This document shows, one piece after another, positions 43,848 through 51,480 of a DNA stretch of 64,000 bases. Both the position numbers and the translations under genes were made by a program. Position 1 is the first letter of the stretch, and each line of letters begins with the position of its first letter. Under the pieces are notes generated by a model. That model did not search any database. It was not told the DNA's origin and saw only the letters and a list, made by a program, of their open reading frames with translations. Source of the DNA: Sphingomonas azotifigens NBRC 15497 (GTDB lineage: Bacteria; Pseudomonadota; Alphaproteobacteria; Sphingomonadales; Sphingomonadaceae); contig NZ_BCTR01000014.1 in the NCBI RefSeq assembly GCF_002091475.1, positions 1-64,000 on the forward strand, in the 5' to 3' direction.

Positions 43848-43886
43848 GTGTGCGGCATGGTGAGTCCGCCTCAATGCACCTTGGTA

Positions 43887-44615
43887 TTAGAGCGTGCTGG
43901 GCGGGACGCGGAATCGCGTTTCGCCATAGCCGGCCTCCTCGGGGATCGTGATCTCGATCCCGTCCTCGGTCGGCACCAGCACCGGCTCCACCGTGAACGG
44001 CTTGCGCATCCGCGCACGGTCCACGGCATCCGCTACCGAATCGCTCTCGGCCAGGCGCTTCAGGTTCATCAGCGTCGGAAACAGCAGCTGGCTCTCGCCC
44101 CGCGCGACCTGATCGAGCAGCGCCGCGGGCGACACCCATTCGAGCGCGACCGTCTCGCTCCCATCGGCACGCGCCTGCTGCCCGGCAGGCATGCGCGCGA
44201 GGAAGAAATGCGTGTCGAACCGCTTGGCGCGATGCGCGGGCGTGATCCAGTGGCCGAAAGCTACCAGCCGATCGAGCGCCAGCGGGGCACCGGCTTGTGC
44301 TGCCAGCGCGCGAAAGTCCACCGATGCCGGCGCCGCCTTGGGCAACGGCCCCAGAAACACGCCGCACTCCTCATGCACCTCGCGCAGCGCGGCGATCCGC
44401 AGGGCCCGCTCCTCGGCGGCGAGGTCGTCCGGCGCAACCAGCGTGCGCCACGCCTCCGATGCATCCGTGGGTTCCACCGCGCCGCCGGGAAAGACGAGTG
44501 CCGACGCGAAGGACTGGCGTGCGTTGCGCCGCACCATCAGCACCTCGAACGGATCGTCGCGGAGCACCAGCACCGATGCGGCGCGGCGCGGCGCCGCGGC
44601 AGGCGCGGTGCTCAC
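43887..44615 (-). CDS. Nudix hydrolase, NUDT19-like with interrupted Nudix box
   Basis: A 242-residue Nudix protein. VLMVRRN and SALVFPGGAVEP start the fold, and AALREVHEECGVFLG provides the REVxEExG core with metal-binding Glu residues. About 30 residues are inserted between GGAVEP and the REV segment, as in the mammalian acyl-CoA/CoA diphosphatases NUDT7/NUDT19. A role in hydrolysing CoA esters or CoA during this CoA-heavy pathway is plausible. The GTG start overlaps the upstream gene by 4 nt. Confidence 0.85.
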   Translation of the reverse strand: MSTAPAAAPRRAASVLVLRDDPFEVLMVRRNARQSFASALVFPGGAVEPTDASEAWRTLVAPDDLAAEERALRIAALREVHEECGVFLGPLPKAAPASVDFRALAAQAGAPLALDRLVAFGHWITPAHRAKRFDTHFFLARMPAGQQARADGSETVALEWVSPAALLDQVARGESQLLFPTLMNLKRLAESDSVADAVDRARMRKPFTVEPVLVPTEDGIEITIPEEAGYGETRFRVPPSTL

Positions 44616-45616
44616 CGAACAGCCGCCGGCACGGGCTGCCCGATGAACCGGCCCAGCCGAGCGGCGATGATCGCCTCCGCCTCGGCGACCATGCGCGCAA
44701 CCAGTTCGCTGCAGGTCGGCACATCGTGGATCAGGCCCTGCACCATGCTCGCCCAGAAGACGCCGGCTTCGAGATCGCCGGTCTTGAGCACCACCCGGCC
44801 CGCCGCCCCGGCGACGAGCGGCGCGACGTCCTGGAACGTCGATTCCGGCGCGGCCAGCCGCCGCACGACTTCGTCCGACACCGCGCTCTTGGCCACGCGC
44901 GCGGTGTTGTGAAACTTGCGCAGGATCAGGTTGGTGCCGCGTTCGTCGTTCGCCAGGATCGCCTGCTTCACCTTGTCATGGATCGGCGCTTCCACCGTCG
45001 CACAGAACCGGGTGCCCATATTGACCCCGTCGGCGCCCAGCGCGAGCGCCGCCACCAGCCCGCGGCCATCGCCGATCCCGCCGCTGGCCAGCATGGGGAT
45101 CTTCACCTGATCCGCCGCCGCCGGGATCAGCACAAGGCCCGGAACATCGTCTTCGCCCGGGTGCCCGGCGCATTCGAAACCGTCGATCGAAATGACGTCC
45201 ACCCCCTTGCGCTCGGCCGACACGGCGTGGCGAACCGAGGTGCACTTGTGGAGGATGCGGATGTCGGCCGCCTTGAACATTTCCCACAGTTCGGCAACGG
45301 CGGACGTACCGGCCGTCTCGACCACGCGAATACCGGCATCGATGATCGCCTGGGCATAGCCGCGATAATCGGGCGAGTTCATCGTCGGAAACACGGTGAG
45401 GTTCACGCCGAAGGGACGGTCGGTCATGCTGCGGCAGCGCTCGATCTCGTCGCGCAGTGCGTCAGGGCTGGGTTGCGTCAGCGCGGTCAGCATGCCGAGC
45501 GCACCCGCGTTCGATACCGCGCTTGCCATCTCGGCCAGCCCCACCGATTGCATGCCGCCCTGCACGATCGGATGCTCGATGCCGAGCAACTCCGTGATCC
45601 GCGTCCTCAATGCCAT
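44612..45616 (-). CDS. Nitronate monooxygenase / 2-nitropropane-dioxygenase-like FMN protein
   Basis: A 334-residue TIM-barrel flavoprotein. PIVQGGMQSVGLAEMASAVS, GVNLTVFPT, FECAGHPGEDDV (with the conserved His) and ASGGIGDGRGLVAALALGADG are the family landmarks. Many family members in degradation clusters are not true nitronate oxidases but FMN-dependent enoyl reductases or oxidases of unknown substrate. The ATG at 45616 has a dyad 94 nt upstream, shared with the divergent ferredoxin gene. Confidence 0.87.
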   Translation of the reverse strand: MALRTRITELLGIEHPIVQGGMQSVGLAEMASAVSNAGALGMLTALTQPSPDALRDEIERCRSMTDRPFGVNLTVFPTMNSPDYRGYAQAIIDAGIRVVETAGTSAVAELWEMFKAADIRILHKCTSVRHAVSAERKGVDVISIDGFECAGHPGEDDVPGLVLIPAAADQVKIPMLASGGIGDGRGLVAALALGADGVNMGTRFCATVEAPIHDKVKQAILANDERGTNLILRKFHNTARVAKSAVSDEVVRRLAAPESTFQDVAPLVAGAAGRVVLKTGDLEAGVFWASMVQGLIHDVPTCSELVARMVAEAEAIIAARLGRFIGQPVPAAVR

Positions 45617-45709
45617 ACCGGTATCGCCTCATCGCTACACTCTAGATCGCGCGATTGATGGCAGAAGAGCGTTGCTGCGTTAACGCGCGACGGCGGCGTT
45701 CCGCGCCTT

Positions 45710-45723
45710 AGCACATATTTGAT
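45710..45723. promoter_or_regulatory. Candidate operator, AGCA-CATATT-TGAT
   Basis: Dyad-set member in the 190-nt divergent gap between the nitronate-monooxygenase-like gene and the ferredoxin, ending 83 nt before the latter. Confidence 0.42.
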
Positions 45724-45806
45724 GAGCATGCGGCAGGCCACGCACGGCTTGCATTGGCGAACCATCTCGGTTGCAAGCAGCGGAGGAAGTGGAGCAGCGT
45801 GACGGC

Positions 45807-46127
45807 ATGGTGAGCATAGCATTCGTCGAGCCCGACGGTACCGTCCGCACCATCGACGGACGCGAGGGGCTTACCGTCATGGAGACGGCCAAGCGGGTCG
45901 GCATCGCCGGGATCGAGGCGGAATGCGGGGGGGCGTGCAGCTGCGCGACCTGCCATGTCATCGTCGATCCCGACTGGTTCGCGCGCGTCGGCCCGCCCGG
46001 CGACGAGGAACGCGAACTGCTCGATTTCGCGCGCCAGGTCGCGCCCACGTCGCGGCTGTCCTGCCAGATCCACCTGACGCGCGCACTCGATGGGCTGCGG
46101 GTGGCCGTGCCGCCCGCCCACCCCTGA
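45807..46127 (+). CDS. Putidaredoxin-like [2Fe-2S] ferredoxin
   Basis: A 106-residue adrenodoxin-type ferredoxin. AECGGACSCATCHV holds three cluster ligands in the CxxxxxCxxC arrangement, and LSCQIHLTRALDG supplies the fourth. This type transfers electrons from an NADH-dependent reductase to class I P450s such as CYP101. The ATG at 45807 was chosen from homology; the ribosome site GGAGGAAG is rather far, so an upstream TTG (45771) is possible. The matching ferredoxin reductase is not in the window. A C-C hydrolase gene follows after 17 nt. Confidence 0.92.
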   Translation: MVSIAFVEPDGTVRTIDGREGLTVMETAKRVGIAGIEAECGGACSCATCHVIVDPDWFARVGPPGDEERELLDFARQVAPTSRLSCQIHLTRALDGLRVAVPPAHP

Positions 46128-46144
46128 TCCAGCGGAGACATGGT

Positions 46145-46915
46145 ATGACCACGGGCTATCTCGAACGCTATGACAACATCGCCTTCCGCCGCGAGGACGG
46201 GGTGCTGGAAGTGCGTCTGCACACCCGCGGCGGACCTGCCCGATGGGCGGCATGGGGCGGCCTGCACCGCCAGCTGGGCCCCGCCTTCCACGACATCGCA
46301 CAGGATCGCGAGGTGCGAGCGATCATCCTCACCGGGACCGGCGACAGCTTCTGCCAGGGCTATGACGATCAGGGCGAGGCAATGCCCAAAATGGGGCCGG
46401 CGGTATGGGACGCGCTGTTCAACGAAGGGCGTCGGATGCTGCACAATCTGCTGGCGATCGAGGTCCCGGTGATCGCCGCCGTCAACGGCCCGGCGCTGAT
46501 CCATGCCGAGCTGGCGGTCCTCTCGGATATCGTCCTCGCCTCCCAGACCGCCCGCTTCGCGGACAAGGCCCATGCGATCGCCGGCGTCGTGCCCGGCGAT
46601 GGCGTCCACAGCGTCTGGCCGATGCTGCTGGGCCCCAATCGCGGCCGCTACTTCCTGCTCACCGGCGAGGAGATCGATGCGCAGGAAGCGCTGCGCCTCG
46701 GCATCGTCGGCGAGGTCCTGTCGCCGGATGCGCTGCTGCCGCGGGCGTGGGAGCATGCCCGCCGGCTCGCGGCGCTGCCCCCGCAGGCGATGCGCTACAC
46801 GCGCATCGCGCTGACCGAGCGACTCCGCGCCGAGATGGGGCGGAGCCTGGGCTATGGGCTGATGCTGGAGGGGATGGCGATCCTCGGCGGTCGCGAGGCC
46901 CGCGGGGCTTCCTAG
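46145..46915 (+). CDS. 6-oxocamphor-hydrolase-like C-C bond hydrolase (crotonase fold)
   Basis: A 256-residue crotonase-superfamily protein that resembles Rhodococcus 6-oxocamphor hydrolase along its length, judged from memory: YDNI, FHDIAQDRE, LLAIEVPVIAAVNGP, PGDGVH, LGPNRGRYFLLTG and LLPRAWE all have counterparts. The residues corresponding to His122, His145 and Asp154 of that enzyme are present (His in NGPALIH, His in DKAHAIAG, Asp in PGDGVH). That enzyme cleaves a cyclic beta-diketone by retro-Claisen hydrolysis, without CoA. It is co-transcribed with the putidaredoxin-like ferredoxin and near CYP101-like P450s, an arrangement recalling camphor catabolism. Confidence 0.88.
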   Translation: MTTGYLERYDNIAFRREDGVLEVRLHTRGGPARWAAWGGLHRQLGPAFHDIAQDREVRAIILTGTGDSFCQGYDDQGEAMPKMGPAVWDALFNEGRRMLHNLLAIEVPVIAAVNGPALIHAELAVLSDIVLASQTARFADKAHAIAGVVPGDGVHSVWPMLLGPNRGRYFLLTGEEIDAQEALRLGIVGEVLSPDALLPRAWEHARRLAALPPQAMRYTRIALTERLRAEMGRSLGYGLMLEGMAILGGREARGAS

Positions 46916-46930
46916 GCCGGGCCCCGCCCC

Positions 46931-47836
46931 TCACCCCCGGGCGTTGAGGGTCACGATGCTGTCGCCGAACGGCTCGTCGCGATTCTTCAGCGCCTGCTTC
47001 AGCCCGACTTCGCCGACATCCTTGCGAAACTGCACCCGCCGCGGCCCCTGCGCGAGATGGGCGCGGGCATCGAGTTCCGCCGTCAGCCGCATCGCCGTCT
47101 TGGCACCCATCAGCTCCATCTGGAGATTGACGGCGCGCTTGTGCGTCGAAAGGATCTCGGCGTCGACGTTGGAGATACGGCGCGCCATTTCGGCCACCGC
47201 CGCGTCGAGTTCGTCGGCCGGCCAGGAATCGAGCACCAGGCCGATGCGGGCAGCGTCGCGCCCCAGCAGCGTGTCGCCGGTGAAGAGCATGCGCTTCGTC
47301 CATTGCGGGCCGAGATGGTACAGCCACATGTTGGTCGGCGGGGTGCCGTTGGCCCGTGCGGCGGGAAAGCCGATCTTCGCGTCGTCGGCCGCCATCACCA
47401 GGTCGCAGCTGAGCGCGAGATCGGTGCCGCCGGCAAGGCAATAGCCCTGCACCTTGCAGAGGACCGGCTTGTGCAGGTCGAGCAGGATCGCGGTGAGCGC
47501 CTGCTGGCGCTCGAGGTGCCAGCAGTCATTGTCGATCGTCGTCGAGCGGCCGCGATAGCGGTCGGCATCGAATTCGGGCTCGGCATCCTTGCCGCCGCCA
47601 TAGCTGCCGGTCAGGTCATAGCCGGCGCAGAAATCGCGGCCCTCGCCACCGAGGACGATCACGTTCACCTCCGCGAGGTCGTCCGCCTCCAGCAGGGCCT
47701 GGTGGAGTTCGCCGAGCATCTGGGCATTCAGCGTGTTGCGCTTGTCGGGGCGGTTCAGCGTGATCCATGCCACGCGGTCACGCACGTCGAAGCGCAGCGT
47801 TTCGCTGCTCTTGAGCCACTTGGCCGTCGACGTCAT
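46931..47836 (-). CDS. Enoyl-CoA hydratase/isomerase (crotonase family)
   Basis: A 301-residue crotonase, longer than average. LNRPDKRNTLN, GEGRDFCAGYDLTGS and QGYCLAGGTDLALSCD are standard. An insert of about 30 residues follows the oxyanion loop (GGGKDAEPEFDADRY), and the second active-site segment reads ANGTPPTNMWLYHLG without Glu. Such EchA-like proteins occur in steroid catabolic clusters; the reaction is unknown. The ATG follows CAGGAGAG. It lies 51 nt after the MFE-2-type SDR. Confidence 0.87.
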   Translation of the reverse strand: MTSTAKWLKSSETLRFDVRDRVAWITLNRPDKRNTLNAQMLGELHQALLEADDLAEVNVIVLGGEGRDFCAGYDLTGSYGGGKDAEPEFDADRYRGRSTTIDNDCWHLERQQALTAILLDLHKPVLCKVQGYCLAGGTDLALSCDLVMAADDAKIGFPAARANGTPPTNMWLYHLGPQWTKRMLFTGDTLLGRDAARIGLVLDSWPADELDAAVAEMARRISNVDAEILSTHKRAVNLQMELMGAKTAMRLTAELDARAHLAQGPRRVQFRKDVGEVGLKQALKNRDEPFGDSIVTLNARG

Positions 47837-47887
47837 GCTTCTCTCCTGTGATCGATATTCGAAACCAATGTAGCGGCCGGATGCCGC

Positions 47888-48823
47888 TCAGCGAGCCCCT
47901 GGCAGGAAGCGGTTGACGATATCGCCGACCAGATAGTCGGCGACGCCGGGCGCATCCAACGCGTCGAGCGTGAAGCCGTCGGCGGCGAAGATCGCGCGAT
48001 GCAGCTCCGGCTCCGGAAAGACGCCGATCTCGTCCCCCTGCACGAAGAAGTCGCGCCCGGATACATGCGCCGCGGCATCGCTGCACAGCCACACGGCGAG
48101 CGCGGCGACGCTCTCGGGCATCGGCATGGTGCGGCGCAGGGCGAGGGGGCGGTTCCAGTTGAACGTCTGCCCCAGCGCGCGCGAACGCTCGATCGTCCAC
48201 ATCACGCCTTCGGTCCGGGTCGTCGTCTGCGCCGAGATCGGCCGGATCATGTTGCAGCGGACGCCGAATTCGCCGAGGTCGCGCGCCACCGTGCGCGTCA
48301 GCCCCGCCACCCCTTCCTTGGCGGCGGAATAGTTGCTCATCCCGTAATGGCCATAGCCGGAGGTCGAGCCGGTATTGACGATCACTCCGCCCTTCTGGGC
48401 GATGAACACGGGCGCCGCGGCCCGGATCGTCGCGAAGCTGCCCTTCAGGCTGACGTCGAGCACCAGGTCCCAGTCCTGCTCGGTCAGCTGGTCGATCCGG
48501 CCGGCGCGGACGATGCCGGCATTGTTCACCAGAATGTCGATCCGCCCCCAGGTATCCACCGCCTTGGCGACGATAGCCGCGCCTCCGTCCATGCTGGCGA
48601 CGCTCGAGCCTTCCGCCATCGCCTCGCCGCCGGCCGCAACGATCTCGTCGACAACCTGCTGCGCGATCCCGGCATCGCCCGATTCGTCGCCGTTCGGGCC
48701 GCCCCCCAGGTCGTTGACGACCACACGCGCGCCTTCCCGGGCGAACAGCAGTGCCTGTGCGCGCCCGATATTGCGGCCTGCACCTGTGACCACGGCCACC
48801 TTGCCTGCGAAACGACCGGACAT
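47888..48823 (-). CDS. MFE-2/HSD17B4-type SDR, probable hydroxyacyl-CoA dehydrogenase
   Basis: A 311-residue extended SDR like that at 6422-7402. VTGAGRNIGRAQ, VVNDLGGGPNGDES, NTGSTSGYG (Ser) and YSAAKEG (Tyr/Lys) are intact, and about 60 residues follow the usual C-terminus. It probably oxidises a hydroxyacyl-CoA in side-chain degradation. ATG 48823 follows CAGGAG; the frame extends upstream to 48895 without homology. A dyad lies 91 nt upstream. Confidence 0.86.
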   Translation of the reverse strand: MSGRFAGKVAVVTGAGRNIGRAQALLFAREGARVVVNDLGGGPNGDESGDAGIAQQVVDEIVAAGGEAMAEGSSVASMDGGAAIVAKAVDTWGRIDILVNNAGIVRAGRIDQLTEQDWDLVLDVSLKGSFATIRAAAPVFIAQKGGVIVNTGSTSGYGHYGMSNYSAAKEGVAGLTRTVARDLGEFGVRCNMIRPISAQTTTRTEGVMWTIERSRALGQTFNWNRPLALRRTMPMPESVAALAVWLCSDAAAHVSGRDFFVQGDEIGVFPEPELHRAIFAADGFTLDALDAPGVADYLVGDIVNRFLPGAR

Positions 48824-48913
48824 TGGAATGCTCCTGCTTGAAAACGAGATCGCGCATGGGATGCCCCGGCACAGGAGCGAAGAAAACCGCGACACCGCTT
48901 CCGCCCCACCCTC

Positions 48914-48927
48914 ATCATGAATGTGGA
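48914..48927. promoter_or_regulatory. Candidate operator, ATCA-TGAATG-TGGA
   Basis: Dyad-set member in the 154-nt gap between the ACAD stop (48978) and the SDR start (48823), implying a separate promoter for the SDR-crotonase unit. Confidence 0.42.
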
Positions 48928-48977
48928 CGACCGCGGTCGGATCGTCCGGCAGCGGAGCACCCGATCGCCCGCGACCG

Positions 48978-50141
48978 TCAGACGCCCTTTCGGAACAGCC
49001 CGATCTCCGCCTTGCCGATGAAGGTCCGCAGGATTTCGTCCGAACCTTCCAGGATGCGCGCGACGCGCAGGTCGCGCAGCCACGCCTCGAGCGGCAGTTC
49101 CTTCGACAACCCCATCGCGCCCATGATCTGGATCATGCGATCGACCGTCGCGCCGGCCGCCTCGACGGCCTTCAGCTTGGCGATGTTGGCGGCGGTGCGG
49201 GCATCCTCCCCCTGATCGTGCTTCCAGGCCGCTTCCCAGGTAAGCCAGCGCGCCGCGTTGATGGCGGCGCGGCTGTCCGCGATCGCGAACTGGGTCGCCT
49301 GCTGGGCGGCGAGCGGTTTGCCGAACACCTCACGCACACGCGCCCATTCGGTGCCGAGCCGCAGCGCCTCTTCGGCCACGCCGATCGCACGCGCGGCATA
49401 GAGCAGCCGCGCCCGCAACACCCAGGCGCCGGCGAGCGCAAGGCCGCCGCCATCGGTCCCGATCAGATTCTCCCCGGGAACGCGCACCTGCTCCAGCCGT
49501 AGCTCGCACGGCCAGTGGTCGCGCAGCACGGGAAGGTCGCGCACGACCTCCAGTCCCGGCATGCCCGCTTCTACCAGGAACGCGCTGATGCCCGCTTCCG
49601 TGCGGGCATAGACCACGCCATAGCGGGCATATTGGGCATGGGTGATCCACATCTTGGTGCCGGTCAGCACCCAGCTCTCGCCATCGCGCACCGCTCTCGT
49701 CCGAATGGCGCGGACCGGATCGCTTCCGCCGGTCGCCTCGGCGATGCCGGTGAAGCCGTACCAGCCCTGCTCGATCGAAGGCACGACCCAACGCGCGATC
49801 TGATCCGCATTGGCCTGATACATCACGATGGGTGGCGGATGCCCGAAGACGCCGCCGCCCGGCTGCGGAAAGCAGAATTTATGCTTGCTCGCCTGTTCCG
49901 CCACCACGACAAAGGCGAACGACGACAGCCCCGCGCCGCCGAAGCGCTCCGGCGCGTCGAAACACCAATAGCCCGCCTCGCGCGCGCGGCGCTGCAACGC
50001 GACGAGCTGGTCGTGCGGGATCTGCCGCGCTTCCGTCGGCAATGCCGCTTCGACGGGCCGGATCTCGTCGCGAACGAAGCGCTCGACGGCATCCGCAAGC
50101 ATCGCCAGATCCTCCGGCAAGGCAAAGCCGTTGAAGCTCAT
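48978..50141 (-). CDS. Acyl-CoA dehydrogenase, conventional type
   Basis: A 387-residue ACAD with FTGIAEATGGSDPVRAI, LTGTKMWITHAQ, VREVFGKPLAAQQATQF (FAD contact) and ARILEGSDEILRTFIG. The C-terminal EGSDE keeps Glu, so this is a self-sufficient homomeric dehydrogenase, unlike the paired ones. ATG 50141 is used because homology starts there; no strong ribosome site. It is last in the minus-strand operon Rieske, KstD-like, CoA-transferase, ACAD. Confidence 0.87.
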   Translation of the reverse strand: MSFNGFALPEDLAMLADAVERFVRDEIRPVEAALPTEARQIPHDQLVALQRRAREAGYWCFDAPERFGGAGLSSFAFVVVAEQASKHKFCFPQPGGGVFGHPPPIVMYQANADQIARWVVPSIEQGWYGFTGIAEATGGSDPVRAIRTRAVRDGESWVLTGTKMWITHAQYARYGVVYARTEAGISAFLVEAGMPGLEVVRDLPVLRDHWPCELRLEQVRVPGENLIGTDGGGLALAGAWVLRARLLYAARAIGVAEEALRLGTEWARVREVFGKPLAAQQATQFAIADSRAAINAARWLTWEAAWKHDQGEDARTAANIAKLKAVEAAGATVDRMIQIMGAMGLSKELPLEAWLRDLRVARILEGSDEILRTFIGKAEIGLFRKGV

Positions 50142-50166
50142 CGGCGCGCTGACCGGCCGCGCACCT

Positions 50167-51396
50167 TCAGATGACGCCAGCCGCCCGCAGGGCTTCGCGC
50201 CGCTCGGCGTTGATGCCGAGCTTCGCTTCCAGCACCTCGTCGGTGTGCTGACCGAACATCGGTGGCGGCGCATAGTCGGTAATCGGCGTTTCGGAGAAGC
50301 GCATCGGGCTGCGGATGAGGCCCAGCGCCGGGCTGAGCGGATGGTCGACATCGACCCGCAGGCCGCGATGGCGAACCTGTTCGTCCTGGAACACCTCGCC
50401 GAGATCGTTTACCGGCCCGCTCGGCACGCCGGCCGCGTCGAGCCGCTGCAGCCATTCCGCGCGCGGCCGGGCCATGAAGATCGCGTTGAACACCTCGGTC
50501 AGCGCGTTGCGGTTGCGGACCCGATCGGCATTGGTGCGGAACCGCTCGTCCTCGATCAGTTCGGGGTGCTCGACGGCGTGGCACAGGCGGACATATTGCG
50601 TCTCGTTGCCGGCGGTCAGCATGATCGGCCGATCCGCCGTCGGGAACATCGCCGCCGGCATGCCGCCATTGCCCTGCGTCCCCCGCCGCACCGGAATCTC
50701 GCCGGAGACGAGGTGGATCTGCGCATAATGCGACATCGCGGCGACAACGGAATCGAGCAGCGCGATATCGATATACTGGCCGCTGCCCCCCTGCCCGTCG
50801 CGATAGTATAGCGCGCCGAGCACCGCGGAGAGCGCGTTCATCGACGCCAGCACGTCGGCGATCGACGGCCCCATCTTCATCGGGCCGCCGCCCACCTCCC
50901 CATCGGGCAGCCCGGTGACGCTCATCAGCCCCCCCATGCCCTGGAAGATCGCATCATAGCCCGGTCGCTTGGCATAGGGACCATCCTGGCCATAGCCGGT
51001 GATCGAGCAATAGATCAGCCGCGGGTTGATCGCCTTCAGGCTTTCATAGTCTAGCCCGTAGCGTTTCAGGTCGCCGACCTTGTAGTTCTCGAGCAGGACA
51101 TCGGAATCGGCCGCCAGCCGGCGGATCAGTTCCTGCCCCTCGTGCTTGGCGATATTGATCGTGACCGACTTCTTGTTGCGATTGGCCGAGAGATAAAAGG
51201 CATTCTCCCGCGTCTGCGCGCCGTCCGCGTCGGTCAGATAGGGGCCGCCATAAATGCGGGAGTCATCGCCGCTGCCGGGACGCTCGACCTTGGTCACCTC
51301 GGCCCCCAGGTCGCCGAGCATCTGTGCGGTCAGGGGGCCGGCGAGCACGCGGGTGAGATCCAGCACACGGATGCCGGAAAGCGGGCGTTGAGCCAT
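50167..51396 (-). CDS. Class III CoA-transferase (CaiB/Frc/alpha-methylacyl-CoA racemase family)
   Basis: A 409-residue family III transferase. VLDLTRVLAGPLTAQMLGDLG, GAEVTKVERPGSGDD, LYYRDGQGGSGQYIDIALLDS and the catalytic Asp in MGPSIADVLAS near residue 170 are typical. It moves CoA between carboxylic acids, or racemises an alpha-methylacyl-CoA, which would suit an isoprenoid or sterol side chain. The sequence alone does not separate these. The ATG follows AAGGA. It lies 84 nt after the KstD-like gene and 25 nt before the ACAD. Confidence 0.9.
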   Translation of the reverse strand: MAQRPLSGIRVLDLTRVLAGPLTAQMLGDLGAEVTKVERPGSGDDSRIYGGPYLTDADGAQTRENAFYLSANRNKKSVTINIAKHEGQELIRRLAADSDVLLENYKVGDLKRYGLDYESLKAINPRLIYCSITGYGQDGPYAKRPGYDAIFQGMGGLMSVTGLPDGEVGGGPMKMGPSIADVLASMNALSAVLGALYYRDGQGGSGQYIDIALLDSVVAAMSHYAQIHLVSGEIPVRRGTQGNGGMPAAMFPTADRPIMLTAGNETQYVRLCHAVEHPELIEDERFRTNADRVRNRNALTEVFNAIFMARPRAEWLQRLDAAGVPSGPVNDLGEVFQDEQVRHRGLRVDVDHPLSPALGLIRSPMRFSETPITDYAPPPMFGQHTDEVLEAKLGINAERREALRAAGVI

Positions 51397-51480
51397 CGAA
51401 GTTCCTTGTCACCTTGGGCCCATCCATCGCGGATCGACCGATCACACGGCCCCCGGCATTTGCCGGAAGCATCAGCAATT

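Noticed and set aside
51440..51466. ATCACACGGC and the CCGGCA-TT-TGCCGG palindrome between the KstD-like and CoA-transferase genes
   Set aside because: The first lacks the right arm of the dyad. The second is a short GC hairpin without a T-run inside a probable operon, so neither an operator nor a terminator is claimed.
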